Positions 32,797 to 44,632 of a stretch of DNA of 64,000 nt are shown here, piece by piece. A program made the position numbers and the translations under genes. The notes beneath the pieces were generated by a model, which was not told where the DNA came from, ran no database searches, and saw only the letters and a program-made list of their open reading frames with translations. The DNA comes from Terfezia claveryi. Its lineage: Eukaryota > Ascomycota > Pezizomycetes > Pezizales > Pezizaceae. The stretch spans positions 1 to 64,000 of the forward strand of contig WHUX01000252.1 in assembly GCA_015179025.1 (NCBI GenBank), in the 5' to 3' direction. The number at the start of each line of letters is the position of its first letter. Position 1 is the stretch's first letter.

Positions 32797-32845
32797 CTTG
32801 AACTATACTCTTCAATAATATACAAATAAAGATGAGGTTACTAAC

Positions 32846-33517
32846 TGTAATGGAGAACATTGTTTCATTGCTTATATAATTAATTATATGCTTTTGTATT
32901 TCCTATATTACTATAATGTTATGTAACTAAGGCTCTCAGTTAAAGGACTAGCCTACTACTACCTTCTATTGCTTTATAAGCATCCATAGCATAAGGAATT
33001 TGCCATAGAAAGTTCTATGGCACTTGCCATGTGAAGACACCTTCATTATGGCTGTGTAACCTTTGTTTAAAGGTATGTGACTCCTTACTATGGCTACATA
33101 ACCATTGTTTAAGGCATGTGACTCATTACTATGGCCATATAACCCCTTTTGTATAGCACACCACCTTCTGGTATGCCATCCTTCATTGTATTTATTTTCT
33201 TAGTCATCAGATCTCAGAGGAGTATAAATAGGGCACTAGATTCCCTCTGAAATCCACAAGAACTAAGAAGCAAGAACATAGCAGTAAGCAAGCCTATATT
33301 CCGATCAGATCAAGATCATTTAGCTTAGATAGCACAAATCATATAAGATAGATTATACCAGTTAATTACTGTTCCCTCCAGAAATATCCCACATAGTAAT
33401 CTCCCTACCCTTCTGAGGTCTTACCTCAGCAGAATTGAAATACATAAATGTCTATACCTACAGATATAGATTGTATAAATGGTACCAAATAAATACTGTC
33501 TAGTACCATTCATTACA
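32846..33517 (+). repeat. Gypsy (+) 5' LTR
   Basis: 672 bp, TG...CA. It contains a TATAAATAGGGC-type stretch near 33224 that may be the core promoter, and internal repeats of TGTGACTCATTACTATGGCCA about 45-50 bp apart. Confidence 0.93.
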
Positions 33518-34329
33518 TTTTTTTTAACTTATTTACCTAATCTTTACTCTTAAATCCAAGGCCTGATCAATCTTCGGATACCTTTATTACACTTATGCAA
33601 GTGCATACAATTCAACACACAAGTGCACATATAAAATCGATATCATTATTCAACTAGCTAGCCAACAAAATCCTACAAATGAGACATCAGACTTTCAACT
33701 GCAGTATATCAACAAAAGACTTAGAAGTAAGCTAAGCAGAGCTCTAACGGGTAGTGGTATCCCACATTAAACAATCTCACTCTCGTTTACAATACTTTTC
33801 CCAATGAGATTGACAACTCAGCTTACACTCCTGGCAACTACCATTATATCTATACCTGTAAATCTAGTATACCATTGAAAAACTAGCCCCCCAGGTCCCA
33901 GGAATAATTGGTCTATACAATTAAGTATCACAATTCCAAAGCTCGAATCTTGCTGCCTCCACTGCAGCCATTTCCTCTAGCAAAGAATTACTTCCATCAG
34001 AACCTTCCTTAGGCTCAGACATCTCTACCAATACCTCTACACCTCCAACATCTATCTTAACACACCAATTAGAAAAAGTGACACTCTTGCTAGAAGAACT
34101 AGAACTAGATTCTAAACTAATAGACAAAGAAAAAATAGGACTATAAGAAATATCAGGATCTTGACATTCAGTCTCACCAGCTGTATGAGCCACCAAGCTA
34201 ACAGAACTATTAGTTGAATAGAGATCATAAGGATCATTAGCCACTATACTATCAACACAATAAGGTACCCAACAAGAAAAGTAACTCGACGATTGTATCA
34301 CATAACTAGCTGCATTTGGTTGAAAACAG
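33518..34329 (+). other. Gypsy (+) leader and gag N-terminal region
   Basis: Untranslated leader, then a degraded frame that reads ASTAAISSSKELLPSEPSLG and LEKVTLLLEELELDSKLID toward the Gag ATG at 34330. The 202-residue ORF on the - strand (33921-34529) is the antisense of this region and was not called. Confidence 0.55.
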
Positions 34330-36500
34330 ATGATGAAATCAGACATAATAGCATCTAAACTTAGTAAGAAGACTAAGAAGTCGAGACAGTTAACTATGTT
34401 ACCCGAAAATATTAAGAAATTAGTAGAAGAAACTTCCAGAAAGACCAGATTTGTAGTTCCTAATATAGAAGGGGAAATAAATCTGCCTATAGATATAGAA
34501 ATAGGAGAACTAGGTAGAGTAGGAACCAAACTATATTTTAATATGGCATTGTCTCTTACACAAGAAGAATTTTGGGACAGATATTTTTTAACGATTGAGG
34601 AGATTTTAAAATATACTTGCTCAATAGGATATGCCCAACAGTATCATCCTGAAGATACTCGACTCTTAATGGAAGCCATAGTAAAATACTATTTATGGCT
34701 AACACCTTACCTATTCAAAGAAAAGGACTTAGAAATGAATACATTTTTAAGTAAGGAATTAAAAAAACCTGTTGTTCTACTTTTAAGGAAACCGAATTGG
34801 GTAATAAATAACTGAGAAGAAATAATGGTATTCATGATGAGAGGCACTCATCTAGAAGAATCAGCATATGCTGCGGAGGATTTTTTCAATCTTAGCAAAG
34901 AACTTCCAGGAGTGTTCCTGAGAACACTAAAAGATCAATTGAAAGGCAAAGGTCGAGTACCTGAGATACCAGAAAGGAGGATTGGGTCAGCCAAAGAACC
35001 AGATGATAAAGACTAACCACTAGAAGATATAGAATTACTAGAAGATGATGATGATCTAGACATAGGACTAGACCAGCAGAAGTGGAAAACGCAAGGAGGA
35101 GGACGAGACCTCAATAATAGCGGAGATGATAGCTTAGACTCTGATAAGGTATTATTAGTTGTAAGTCAAACTCTAAAAAGAAAACCCAAACAAGTAAAAT
35201 CAGTTGAACACTAGCAATGGGAATCTATAATAGGAATGGTTACAATAGGTAACCATAAAGCAATGAATGCTTTATAAGGAATAAAGATTAATCTACCAGA
35301 AAAAATAAGAGAAGAAGATAAAAAATGGTAAGACTCACAATATTTTGACTATTGGGCCATAGCAATGCAATGTTGGTTTGTTATCAAAGGAATAGGTTTG
35401 AAAGGTACCTCAGCTTTAGAAATTGTTGGATTCAGAATGGAAGGAAGCTCGCTCACTACTTATAATCAATTCCTAAGAGAAAAAGGAAAGAATGTGACAT
35501 TCTTTAGATTCATACTAGTGCTAAAGGATTTTCTGATACTCTCGACTAGTAAGAACATTTTGTGAAAACAATAGGAGAGAGTCACACTATATAAAGATGA
35601 ACGTCACATGGAAATTAAACAGTTCATCAACTGGCTTACTGAAATACAAATCAAATTAATTGACAAGGATGGCAAACAGTCAATATCGTAGAAAGTAAAA
35701 AGAAGAAAGTTTCTTAATTACCTGCCACCATATATGTCAGCTACATTAATTCCTTTAATTAAAGAAGAATGGTAATATGATCAGCTTGTACATCAAGCAG
35801 AGTCATATAAAGCTTCAAAAATAGATATTGCCCTACCACCCACACCAAATATATCCTGACGACAATACTCTCAGAATGAAAATTAGAGTTATAGTCCACG
35901 CAGGGACTAGAATCAATAATAAAAAACAGGATTTAATCCTAGCAGCAATCCCAACACCAAACCTAATACAGAAAAATAGAAGGACTTAGACTAGAACACT
36001 ATCATAAAAAAATTGGATCAGAAGATGAAGATGCAATTAATTAGAGACAAGAAATGTCTATGGTATTGGAACCCTAGACACTCCTACCAGAACTATAGGA
36101 AACAACAAAATAAGGTACCCATATGTACAGCCGTATAAGATTTAGCTATACTGATAGCTACCAAAAGCAAAAACAACAAGGATAAAATCAAGGAATGACT
36201 CTTATCAAGACAGGTACCAGATTTTAGCAAGGTATTCGTTAGAGCTAACGAACACCCCATACTAGCTTTAATTGATCTCCAAACCAAAGGAGGAGACTTA
36301 ATTAATTTTCAATTTGTATATCTATACAAAATACCAACTAGAAGTATCGAGAAGAAATCATTAAGTACTGCAATTAAAGGTTTAAAAGGAATAATAGACA
36401 AAGCTTATACTATCAAACTTGATTGGATAGGTTATGTAGAAAAATGAATGTTCTATATAGCTCATTTGACTAGATGGAATATGATACTAGGAGAACCTGC
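34330..36500 (+). pseudogene. Gypsy (+) gag and protease, RIP-mutated
   Basis: Begins MMKSDIIASKLSKKTKKSRQ. Open pieces (34330-34815, 34825-35016, 35365-35565) match pieces of the inverted copy in sequence and order. The CCHC knuckle seen intact in the inverted copy (CLWCWNPGHSYMDC) lies near 36050 and here reads with Cys-to-Tyr type changes and a stop (CLWYWNPRHSYQN). The protease region near 36240 (ANEHPILALIDL) follows. Multiple TAG/TAA stops make it non-functional. Confidence 0.85.
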
Positions 36501-36699
36501 TCTCAGCAAAGTGTAAGCAATAATTCCTGCCCATCAGGAACCAGTTACTATCCAACTAGAAAATATTCCATGATTCCAGCTAAGTATATAGAAGGGATCT
36601 AGAATTACAACAAATAGTATAAGATCACTATATACCTAGGTCAGCTGTGAATCAGTTACAGATTATAGTAAACCAGATAATTAGGAAAATATTAGTGAC

Positions 36700-39600
36700 A
36701 CAGAAGATACCAATTCAGAAAGAGAACTTATGATAGCTATTTCTATGGTACAGAAACAATTCAATCCTGTAACAAAGTTTCCCTTATTTTTTCCCAAGAC
36801 AATTCTATGGGAATTACTACCACTAAGGAAGATTAATTACTCTATTAAACCAAAAGCCAGAGCTACTTGGATACCAAAATAGTAACCTTCAGGACATTAT
36901 TTCAGACAACAGATCCATAACAAATTAGTCAAAGAAGAAGCATTAGGTCACATATATAGAGTAGAAAATGATACAAATACTATAGTCATATTCACTATCC
37001 CTAAACAAGATAAACCAGAAGAAGCCAAATACATCAATGACTGTCGAGACTACAATTTAGCTGTCGAACCAGACTACACCCTATTACTAGATATTAATAA
37101 AACAATTGAACTAGTAGCAGAGAATCCTATTTGGACTAAGCTTGACTTAGCTGACAGATTTTTTAATATTAGGAACAATAAAGAATCTGAGCAACACTCT
37201 ACCTCTTTATGTGACATAGGATATTTTAGAAGTAGAGTTATATAATAAGGGGATCATAATACACCAGCTACCATAGTTCACATTATGTATAAAATTTTTA
37301 AGAACATAGTCTATAAAAATTCAATTATCTATATTGATGACATTATTATATTCTTTAAAACATATGAAGAACATGTAAAATTACTGAATAAAGCACTTTA
37401 AAGTCTATATGACAAGAAATTCTATCTTAAAGAAAGCAAATACTAGTTCTTTACTCCAAGATTGGAAATCTTAGGACATGTTTTGATATCAGATGGATTA
37501 CATATAGACTTGAAGAAGAGAACTACTATATTAATATTTCCAACTCCTATAAGAAAAAAGAATTTTAGAGGATTCCTTAGAATTAATAATTATCTTAGCA
37601 GATTTATTCCTGACTTGGCGTCATATACAAGCACCTTATCAGAACTATAAGGAGAAACAAAGAAATAGGAATAGACAGATACTCATAATGCAGTGTTTGA
37701 AAAACTTAAGGAACTAGTAAATTCCCCACATGTTTTAAAACCTTGGAATAATAAATCTACTGAACCCAAATATTTAGTCTGTAATGCTAGTGATATAGGA
37801 CTAGGATCATGGAGAGGTCAAGGACCATTGACACACATTAGACCATTATGCTTTCACTCTAGAAAATTTAATCTAGCCCAACTCAATTATCCTACCTTTT
37901 AGAAGGAATTATTCGTGATCATTGACTTATTGAAATTTTTTGAAGTACAATTAAAAGGTCACAAGTTCACTATCCTTACTAACCACAAACTATTAGTAAC
38001 CTTTCATACTCAAATGCCTACAAGCTAGAAATTGAGGCGATAGCAGGATTACCTAATAGAATTTGATACAGATATACTACACACTGCAGGAAAGGAAAAT
38101 TTAATAGCAGATACTCTATCAAGAAAGCATAAATACTTGGACACTTCCACTACTGAGGATGATTATATCTCCAATAGTATCGATCCTCCTAACAATACCT
38201 ACAACCACAACATCTCTACCAATACTTTAAAAACTTTCCACTCACTAGAAACCTCTACTTAGAACAATATGGTTTCTTAGAGAGCTATTAATTTCAAGCA
38301 TGTCGACTGCAACTTCAACAAATGTCATGGAAGAGCTAAAGAACTTGGATACTATATCTTCTGTCCATACTTTGAGGGCATCCAGGATGAAGAAAGTAAA
38401 TATGATATGATAAAGGAAGAAGAGTTCTCAGACAATAAGACTCTATCTACTATACTAGAAGAAGTTTTCAGTGGGTATAATTGTGTACCCAATATAAACA
38501 AGAACAAACCTTTAACAGTTCTTGGACTAAGATATAGGCCTCCCTCTTCTAAAAACGCTCAACAAAACACCCTTGCTCTTGAAGAAGTGAAGGAAATTGC
38601 CATAGACCTAGCTCATAGCAATTGGCAACAATACAAAAGGATGTATTAGTCCTTTTGCTAAGATTTCTACTATCTAACTCATGGCAGTTCCCATGCCACG
38701 AACAACTGCATGTTTACAATCGAAACCTATGCGATCTGCAACCAGCACAGACATGGCAGTCTAAACTGTGACTTGTCAGCCTCAGTTCTTAAGAAGGAGA
38801 AGGAATTCCTTACATCTCATATTATGCATCTCGTATCTGCAAATGAGTCTTAAAAGGAAGTAGCACCAGTATAATAAATGCCAGCATATCCACCTCTTCA
38901 AGCTCTTAGCCTCGAAGAAACTATTTATGAAATCAAGAAATGGGCAAAAAGATGGAACACTAACAAGCTGACATATTCCTCTCTCCAACCTAGCATTCAG
39001 TTTAGTAATACTACTGAATAAATGAGCACCCAGTAAATGGAACAGAAGATCAAGAATACTCCTATTGCCCCTTAACAATAATGGAATGCACCTCAACAAC
39101 TAGCTGCAAGCAGCAGTAACGTAATTCCAATCAACACCACCGCCATTATCACTTATTCTAAAAAGCGAGTAGCCATTGACAAAGACCCGGCACCCTCTTT
39201 TATTCAAGACACTAAGACCTCTAGATAGGGTTGTAATTTCTATAAGTTCTCAGGACATAATACTTCTATATACAAGGAAAAGAAACCCACTATTAATGAC
39301 TTCAACCAAAGGATCGAACTGACCCTTAACAATCTTATTGAAGAGAAACATATTAGCGATAGATAGGAAGATAACAAGGACTACTTCATTACATATTGGC
39401 TAGACCAAAGTATAAGTATGAAAGCCGCATATCAATCGTACATGAGAGTATGTCCTATCTGGAAGAACTACTATGATACCTTTGTGAACCATAAGGATTA
39501 TAGGAGAAAAGATATATTTTTGTATGTCAAGAACTGACAAGGACAATGAAGATTAGTCTTGCCCTCTACCTTTAATATTAAAGTCCTTTACAGAACCAAC

Positions 39601-40740
39601 TAAGGACTATATTAAAAGTTGTGATACTTGTTAACGGACAAAGTATTCCAATAAGGTGCCACTTGGACTTGTAACCCCATTACATATACTAAGTAGGCTA
39701 TAGACTGACATATCGATGGATTTTCTTAAGTTAGCACCTATGTTTACTAAGTGTTTAAGTTTGTACCTAAATATTCCTGTTAAAGAAGATCATATAGTTT
39801 GTATTTCATGACTTTAGACAATTGTTGATAGACAATTAGGATTCAAGTTTCTTATTCCTATCTCAAATAATTTCACAGCAGAACAATGTACTACTACTTT
39901 TGATACTCATGTAGTTCCGACTATGGGATACCCTTTTTGTATTATTGTTGACTGCAACATTCTTTTTATATTAATGCACTTTCAAGATTAGGCTAGAAAT
40001 AAAGGAATCAAGTTGGAACCATCTACTGTATATTATCCACGTGTAGATGGACAATCAGAAATTGTGAACAAAGAAATTCTACAAGTAGCAAGAGCTTATA
40101 AAATTAAAGAATTTGATTGCCTACAGAAACTACCAGAGATACAGTTGAAACTTAACTCTAGGTATAATGCTACTAGATAGAATAGCCCCTTTTCTACACT
40201 ATTTGGATTTAATGTACATTTTAGTATATCAATACTTCTATACCTCATTAATGTATATGTACCAGCAAACGAACATCATAAGGTAATGTCTAAAAACCTA
40301 TATGACACCAAAAAGACTCAAGTATCTTAAGCGAACAAATGACTACCCAATACAGCCAAATTTTTAGTTAAACAAGTCATACTTTCCTCAGAAAAAATCA
40401 ACCTATCGAATATCTCACCAAAACTTAAACCAAAATGACTAGGCCCATTTCCTATTGTTTCTAATAATTAGAAATGCAATAACTATAGTCTAGACCTATC
40501 CAGTCAACCTGACCTCCACCTCATATATAATACTTTTCATATTAGTAAACTCAAACCCTACTATAAAAACAATTCTACCTAGTTCCCTCACAGACAATCT
40601 CAAGAACCGGAACCAATTCAAGATGATCATTATGAAGTTGAAAAGGTATTAGAATTCAGAACAGCTTCTCAAACTGGAGAAAGACAATATAAGGTCAGAT
40701 AGCTAAAATACTCTCCTAAATATAATTCGTAGGTAAACAC
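36700..40740 (+). pseudogene. Gypsy (+) pol: RT, RNase H, integrase, chromodomain
   Basis: RT pieces include FTIPKQDKPEEAKYIND and TKLDLADRFFNIR, with the catalytic YIDDIIIF preserved near 37330. RT thumb and RNase H (NASDIGLGSW) lie at 37690-37905. DTDILHTAGKENLIADTLSR is near 38065. A region of about 1 kb (38400-39400) that is unusual for pol contains a CX2C-like knuckle remnant. The integrase zinc site and core lie at 39540-40300 (DGQSEIVNKEILQVA), and the chromodomain at 40600-40720. Many Trp codons are TGA or TAG. The product would have been the polyprotein that copies and integrates the element. Confidence 0.88.
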
Positions 40741-41024
40741 TAAGGATATCACTATCGAAATTCTTTAAGACTTCTGGACGACCAGAAGTATGGAAGATAC
40801 ATTCAAAAGACATGAAAGAACTAAAGAAAAACAAGGACTATGAACTAGAGATGAGACTCGAACTCTCATCCAATAAGAATGAGATAGAATTATAAGTCAA
40901 AGAAATACTAAAGATATTCATATTAATGCTAATGTATTAATAATGCATCAAATCTTAGGATGTATGGAAACCAATATAGCAGAGCAAGAGTAGCAAGGAT
41001 AGGAAATCTTTCTATGTAGGGAAG

Positions 41025-41696
41025 TGTAATAGAGAACGTTGTTTCATTACTTATATAATTGATTATATGCTTTTGTATTTCCTATATTACTACAATATTA
41101 TATAACTAAGGCTCTCGGTTAAAAGACTAGCCTTCTACTACCTACTATTGCTTTATAAGCATCTATAGCATGCGAAATTGGCTATGGGAAGTTCCATGGC
41201 ACTTGCCATATGAAGACAACCTCATTATGGCCGCATGACCTCTATTTAAAGATGTGTGACTCATTACTATAGCCACATGACTATTGTTTAAGGTATGTGA
41301 CTCATTACTATAGCCATATGACCACTTTTATACAGCACACTACCTTCTGGTGTACCATCCTTTATTGTATTTATTTCCTTAGTCATCAGATCTCAGAGGA
41401 GTATAATTAGGCCACTAAATTCCCTCTGGAATCCACAAGAACTAAGAAGTAAGTATATAGCAGCAAACAAGCCTATATGCTAATTAGATCAAGATTATAT
41501 AGCTTAGATAGCATAAATCATATAAGATAGATTACACCAGTTAATTACTGTTCCTTCTAGGAACTTCCCACATAGTAATCTCCCTATCCTTCTAAGGTTT
41601 TACCTCTGTAGAACCGAAATATACATACATCTGTGCCTATGGATATAGATTGTATAAATGGTACCGAATGAATACTATCTAGTACCATTCATTACA
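41025..41696 (+). repeat. Gypsy (+) 3' LTR
   Basis: 672 bp and near-identical to 32846-33517. The sequence before it (GTAGGGAAG) is the remnant of the polypurine tract, read GTGGGGAAG in the inverted copy. Confidence 0.93.
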
Positions 41697-41872
41697 TTGA
41701 CATCTCCCTCTATCAACAAATCATTGGCTCACTTATGTATGCAGTTATTGGAATATATTCTGACCTGGCTTTCTCTATATATAAAAAAGTTGCTTACTCA
41801 TACCCTATGACTAACCCACTCTCTCACAAATATATTTTTTATGTATTTTCTTAGTCAGCAAGTGTAATGAAT
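41697..41872 (+). pseudogene. Copia pol fragment between two Gypsy insertions
   Basis: Reads ISLYQQIIGSLMYAV, then SDLAFSIYKKVAYSYPMTNP, typical of the Copia RT/RNase H connection (Y-x-x-x-I-G-S-L-x-Y). It is the direct continuation of the Copia frame broken at 32845, left as a 176-bp island between two Gypsy elements in opposite orientation. Confidence 0.85.
41868..41872. repeat. Target site duplication GCAAG, left
   Basis: Identical to 60244-60248 on the other side of the inverted Gypsy copy. Confidence 0.93.
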
Positions 41873-42541
41873 GGTACTAGATAGTATTTATTCGGTACCA
41901 TTTATACAATCTATATCTGTAGGTATAGATGTTTGTGTATTTCGGTTCTGCTGAGGTAAGACCTCAGAAGGGTAGGGAGATTACTATGTTGGACATTCCC
42001 AGAGGGAACAGTAATTAACTGGTGTAATCTATCTTATATGATTTATGCTATCTAAGTTATATGATTGTGATCTGATCGGAATATAGGCTTGCTTGCTCTA
42101 TGTGCTTGCTTGTTGCTTCTTATCTTTCTATGTATTCCAGAGGGAATCCAGCGGCCTATTTATACTCCTCTGAGACCTGATAACTAAGGAAATAAATACA
42201 ATAAAGGGTGGCACACCAGAAGGTAGTGCACTGTACAACAGGGGTCATATGGCCATAGTAATGAGTCACATGCCTTAAATAATGGTCATGTGGCCATAGT
42301 AATGAGTCACATGCCTTAAACAGAGGTCACGCGGCCATAATGAGGGTGTCTTTATATGGCAAGTGCCATGGAACTTCTCATGGCAAAATTCCACGTACTA
42401 TAGATACTTATAAAGCAATAGAAGGTGGTAGAAGGCTAGTCCTTCAACCGAGAGGCTTAGTTACATAACATAGTAGTAATATAGAAAATACAAATGTATA
42501 TAATCAATTATATAAGCAATGAAACAATGTTCTCTATTACA
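41873..42541 (-). repeat. Gypsy (-) 3' LTR
   Basis: 669 bp, inverted relative to 41025-41696 and separated from it by 176 bp. The two form a large inverted repeat. A polypurine-like CTATGTGGGGAAG (- strand) abuts it at 42542-42555. Confidence 0.93.
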
Positions 42542-42833
42542 CTTCCCCACATAGAAGGATTTCCTATCCTTACTTCTCTCACTCTGCCATATTGGTTTCC
42601 ATACATCCTAAGATTTGATGCATTGTTAATATATTAGCATTAACATAAATATCCTTAGTATTTCCTTGACTCATGATTCTATCTCATTCTTGTTGGATGA
42701 GAGCTCGGGTTTCATCTCTAGTTCATGGTCTTTGTTTTTCTTTAGTTCTTTGATGTCTTTTGAATGTATCTTCCATACTTCTGGTTGTCCAGAAGTCTTG
42801 AAGAATTTCGGTAGTAATATCCTTGGCGTTTAC

Positions 42834-44245
42834 CTAGGAATCATGTTTAGGAGAGTATCCTAGCCATCTGACCTTATATTGTCTTTCTCCAGTTCGAGGA
42901 GCTGTTCTGAATTCTAATACCTTTTCAACTTCATAATGATTATCTTGAATTGGTTCTAGTTCTTGAGATTGTCTGTGAGGGAACTGGGTAGGATCGTTTT
43001 TATAGTATAGTTTGAGTTTGCTAATATGAAAAGTATTATATATGAGGTGGAGGTCAGGTTGACTGGATAGGTCTAGGCTATAGTTATTGCGTTTCTGATT
43101 ACTAGAAATAATGGGAAATAGGCCTAGCCATTTTGGTTTGAGTTTGGGTGAGACATTCAATAGGTTGATATTTTCTGAGGAAAGCATAACTTGTTGTCCG
43201 ACTGAAAATTTGGCTGTATTGGGTAGTCATTTGTTCGCTTGAGATGCTTGAGTCTTCTTGGCATCATATAGGTTTTTAGACATTACCTTATGATGTTCAT
43301 TTGCTGGTACATATGCATTAATGGGCTATAGAAGTATCGATACGCCAAGATGTGCATTAAATCTAAATAGTATGGAAAAGGGACTATTCTGTCTAGTGGT
43401 ATTATACCTAGAGTTAAGTTTCAACTGTATCTCTAGTAGTTTCTGTATCTAATAAAATCCTTCAATTTTACAGGCTCTTGCTACTTGTAGAATTTCTTTG
43501 TTCACAATTTCCAATTGTCCGTCTGTACGTGAATGATATGCAGTAGACGGTTCCAACTTGATTCCTGTATTTCTAGCCCAGTCTTGAAAATATGTTGACA
43601 TAAAAAGAGTGTCACGGTCAAAAACAATACAAAAAGGGTATTCTATAGTCGGGACTACATGAGTATCAAAGGTAGCAGTACATTGTTCTACTGTGAAATT
43701 ATGTGAGACAGGAATAAGAAACTTGAATACTAATTGTCTATCGACAATCGTCTAAAGTCATGAAATACAAACTATATGATCTTCTTCAACAGGAATATTC
43801 AAGTATAAAATTGAATACGCAGTAAACATAAGTGTTAACTTAAGAAAATCTATCGATATGTCAGTCTATAGCCTACTTGGTACATGTAATGGGGTTATGA
43901 GTTCAAGTGGCGCCTTGTTAGAATACTTTGTCCGTTGACAAGTATCACAACTTCTGATATAGTCCTTAGTTGGTTCTGCAAAGGACTGGCAGTCATATCG
44001 ATCAGTAAGATATTTCATCGTTTTTTCTATGCTACCATGAGCAGTTGCTTCATGTGCATCTTTAATAACCAATTTGAGATAGTTCTTACCTTTGATATTA
44101 AAGGTAGAGGGCAAGACTAATCTCCATTGTCCTTGTCAGTTCTTGACATACAAAAATCCGTCTTTTCTTCTATGATCCTTACGATTTACAAAGGTATCAT
44201 AGTAGTTCTTCTAGATAGGACATACTCTCATATATGATTGATATA
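42834..44245 (-). pseudogene. Gypsy (-) integrase and chromodomain portion
   Basis: On the - strand, 44114-43866 reads the integrase zinc site: DAHEATAHGSIEKTMKYL with CDTCQRTKYSNKAPLEL. The core domain (about 43800-43400) has stops. 43187-42834 encodes the C-terminal part with KPKWLGLFP, NHYEVEKVLEFRT and the chromodomain core QYKVRWLGYSP. The frame is cut at 44245 by the Plavaka-type insertion and continues after 54401. Integrase joins the cDNA to the genome, and the chromodomain is thought to guide it to chromatin. Confidence 0.88.
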
Positions 44246-44264
44246 CATCAGGAAGAAATTTGTG

Positions 44265-44297
44265 GCATCCTGACACCCTGCAGGGGTATCAGGATGC
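44265..44297. repeat. Near-perfect palindrome at Plavaka left end
   Basis: GCATCCTGACACCCTG is followed at once by its near-inverse CAGGGGTATCAGGATGC. Arms of 16-17 bp have one mismatch and one indel. It lies 19 bp inside the terminal repeat and could be a transposase-binding or hairpin site. Confidence 0.85.
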
Positions 44298-44318
44298 TCC
44301 TTCTTTTTCCTCTGCACT

Positions 44319-44435
44319 CTTGGCCTCCAGTGTGCCCTGTGGGTACGGGTCTGATTCCTTGCCTCCCAGGGCACCCTGTGCATACGTTTCTGACCTCTTG
44401 CCTTCCAGTGGACCCTATGAATATCTCTTTGAAAT
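44319..44435 (-). repeat. 39-bp tandem repeat, three units, subterminal
   Basis: Units start at 44319, 44358 and 44397, each with CTTG-CCT-CCAG...CCCTGTG...TACG...CTGA. On the - strand they read a 13-residue repeat (HRVHWKARGQKRM type) that ends at a stop near 44228. Position near the transposon end suggests a subterminal repeat; the coding frame may be incidental. Confidence 0.8.
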
Positions 44436-44632
44436 CTTGTCCCTAGCATCTTGCACGATCTTTCCCATCTCTTTGGTTGTTTTCTGCCACCTCGCGTCCT
44501 CTCATGACCAAAGCTCTACAATACTATACAACTTCCACACGTGAAACGGCTTCAACGGGACCCTTGCAGTCTGCACTTCTAATAATTGCATTATAATCCC
44601 TCCATACTTGTAATCTAAATACAGGTATCATC

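Larger units (their letters stand above)
26240..32845 (+). pseudogene. Copia retrotransposon, RIP-mutated, 5' and main part
   Basis: Despite many stops, the + strand frames show Copia order: a UBN2-like gag region (about 26740-27400), an integrase zinc site remnant (HCQPCILAKSTYFVPK) near 28170, an integrase core (TNNGGEYIYKDFEEFF, then ERFN) near 28450, and reverse transcriptase (KWVFKIK, INRYKASLVA, DFDEIFFPIVQYDSL, IKAAFLYSSL) near 29770-30000. The RT catalytic motif, normally YVDD, reads YINN at about 30205. The part from 28081 on is duplicated in tandem. The element is split at 32845 by a Gypsy insertion and continues at 41697. No 5' LTR could be delimited. Confidence 0.88.
32846..41696 (+). 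mobile_element. Gypsy LTR retrotransposon, + strand copy
   Basis: An 8851-bp element flanked by 672-bp LTRs (32846-33517, 41025-41696) that begin TGTAAT and end ATTACA. Flanking pentamers are CTAAC (left) and TTGAC (right); each differs from CTGAC by one transition, which fits a target duplication altered by RIP. It interrupts the Copia pol frame: Copia resumes at 41697 with the RNase H-side segment LYQQIIGSLMYAV. Coding regions are riddled with TAG/TAA/TGA. It belongs to the same family as the inverted copy at 41873-60243 and is more heavily mutated. Confidence 0.93.

Noticed and set aside
33921..34529. 202-residue ORF on the - strand in the Gypsy leader
   Set aside because: It is antisense to the gag start region. 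The equivalent region of the inverted copy (58800-59160) does not keep this frame open, so it is a chance ORF.
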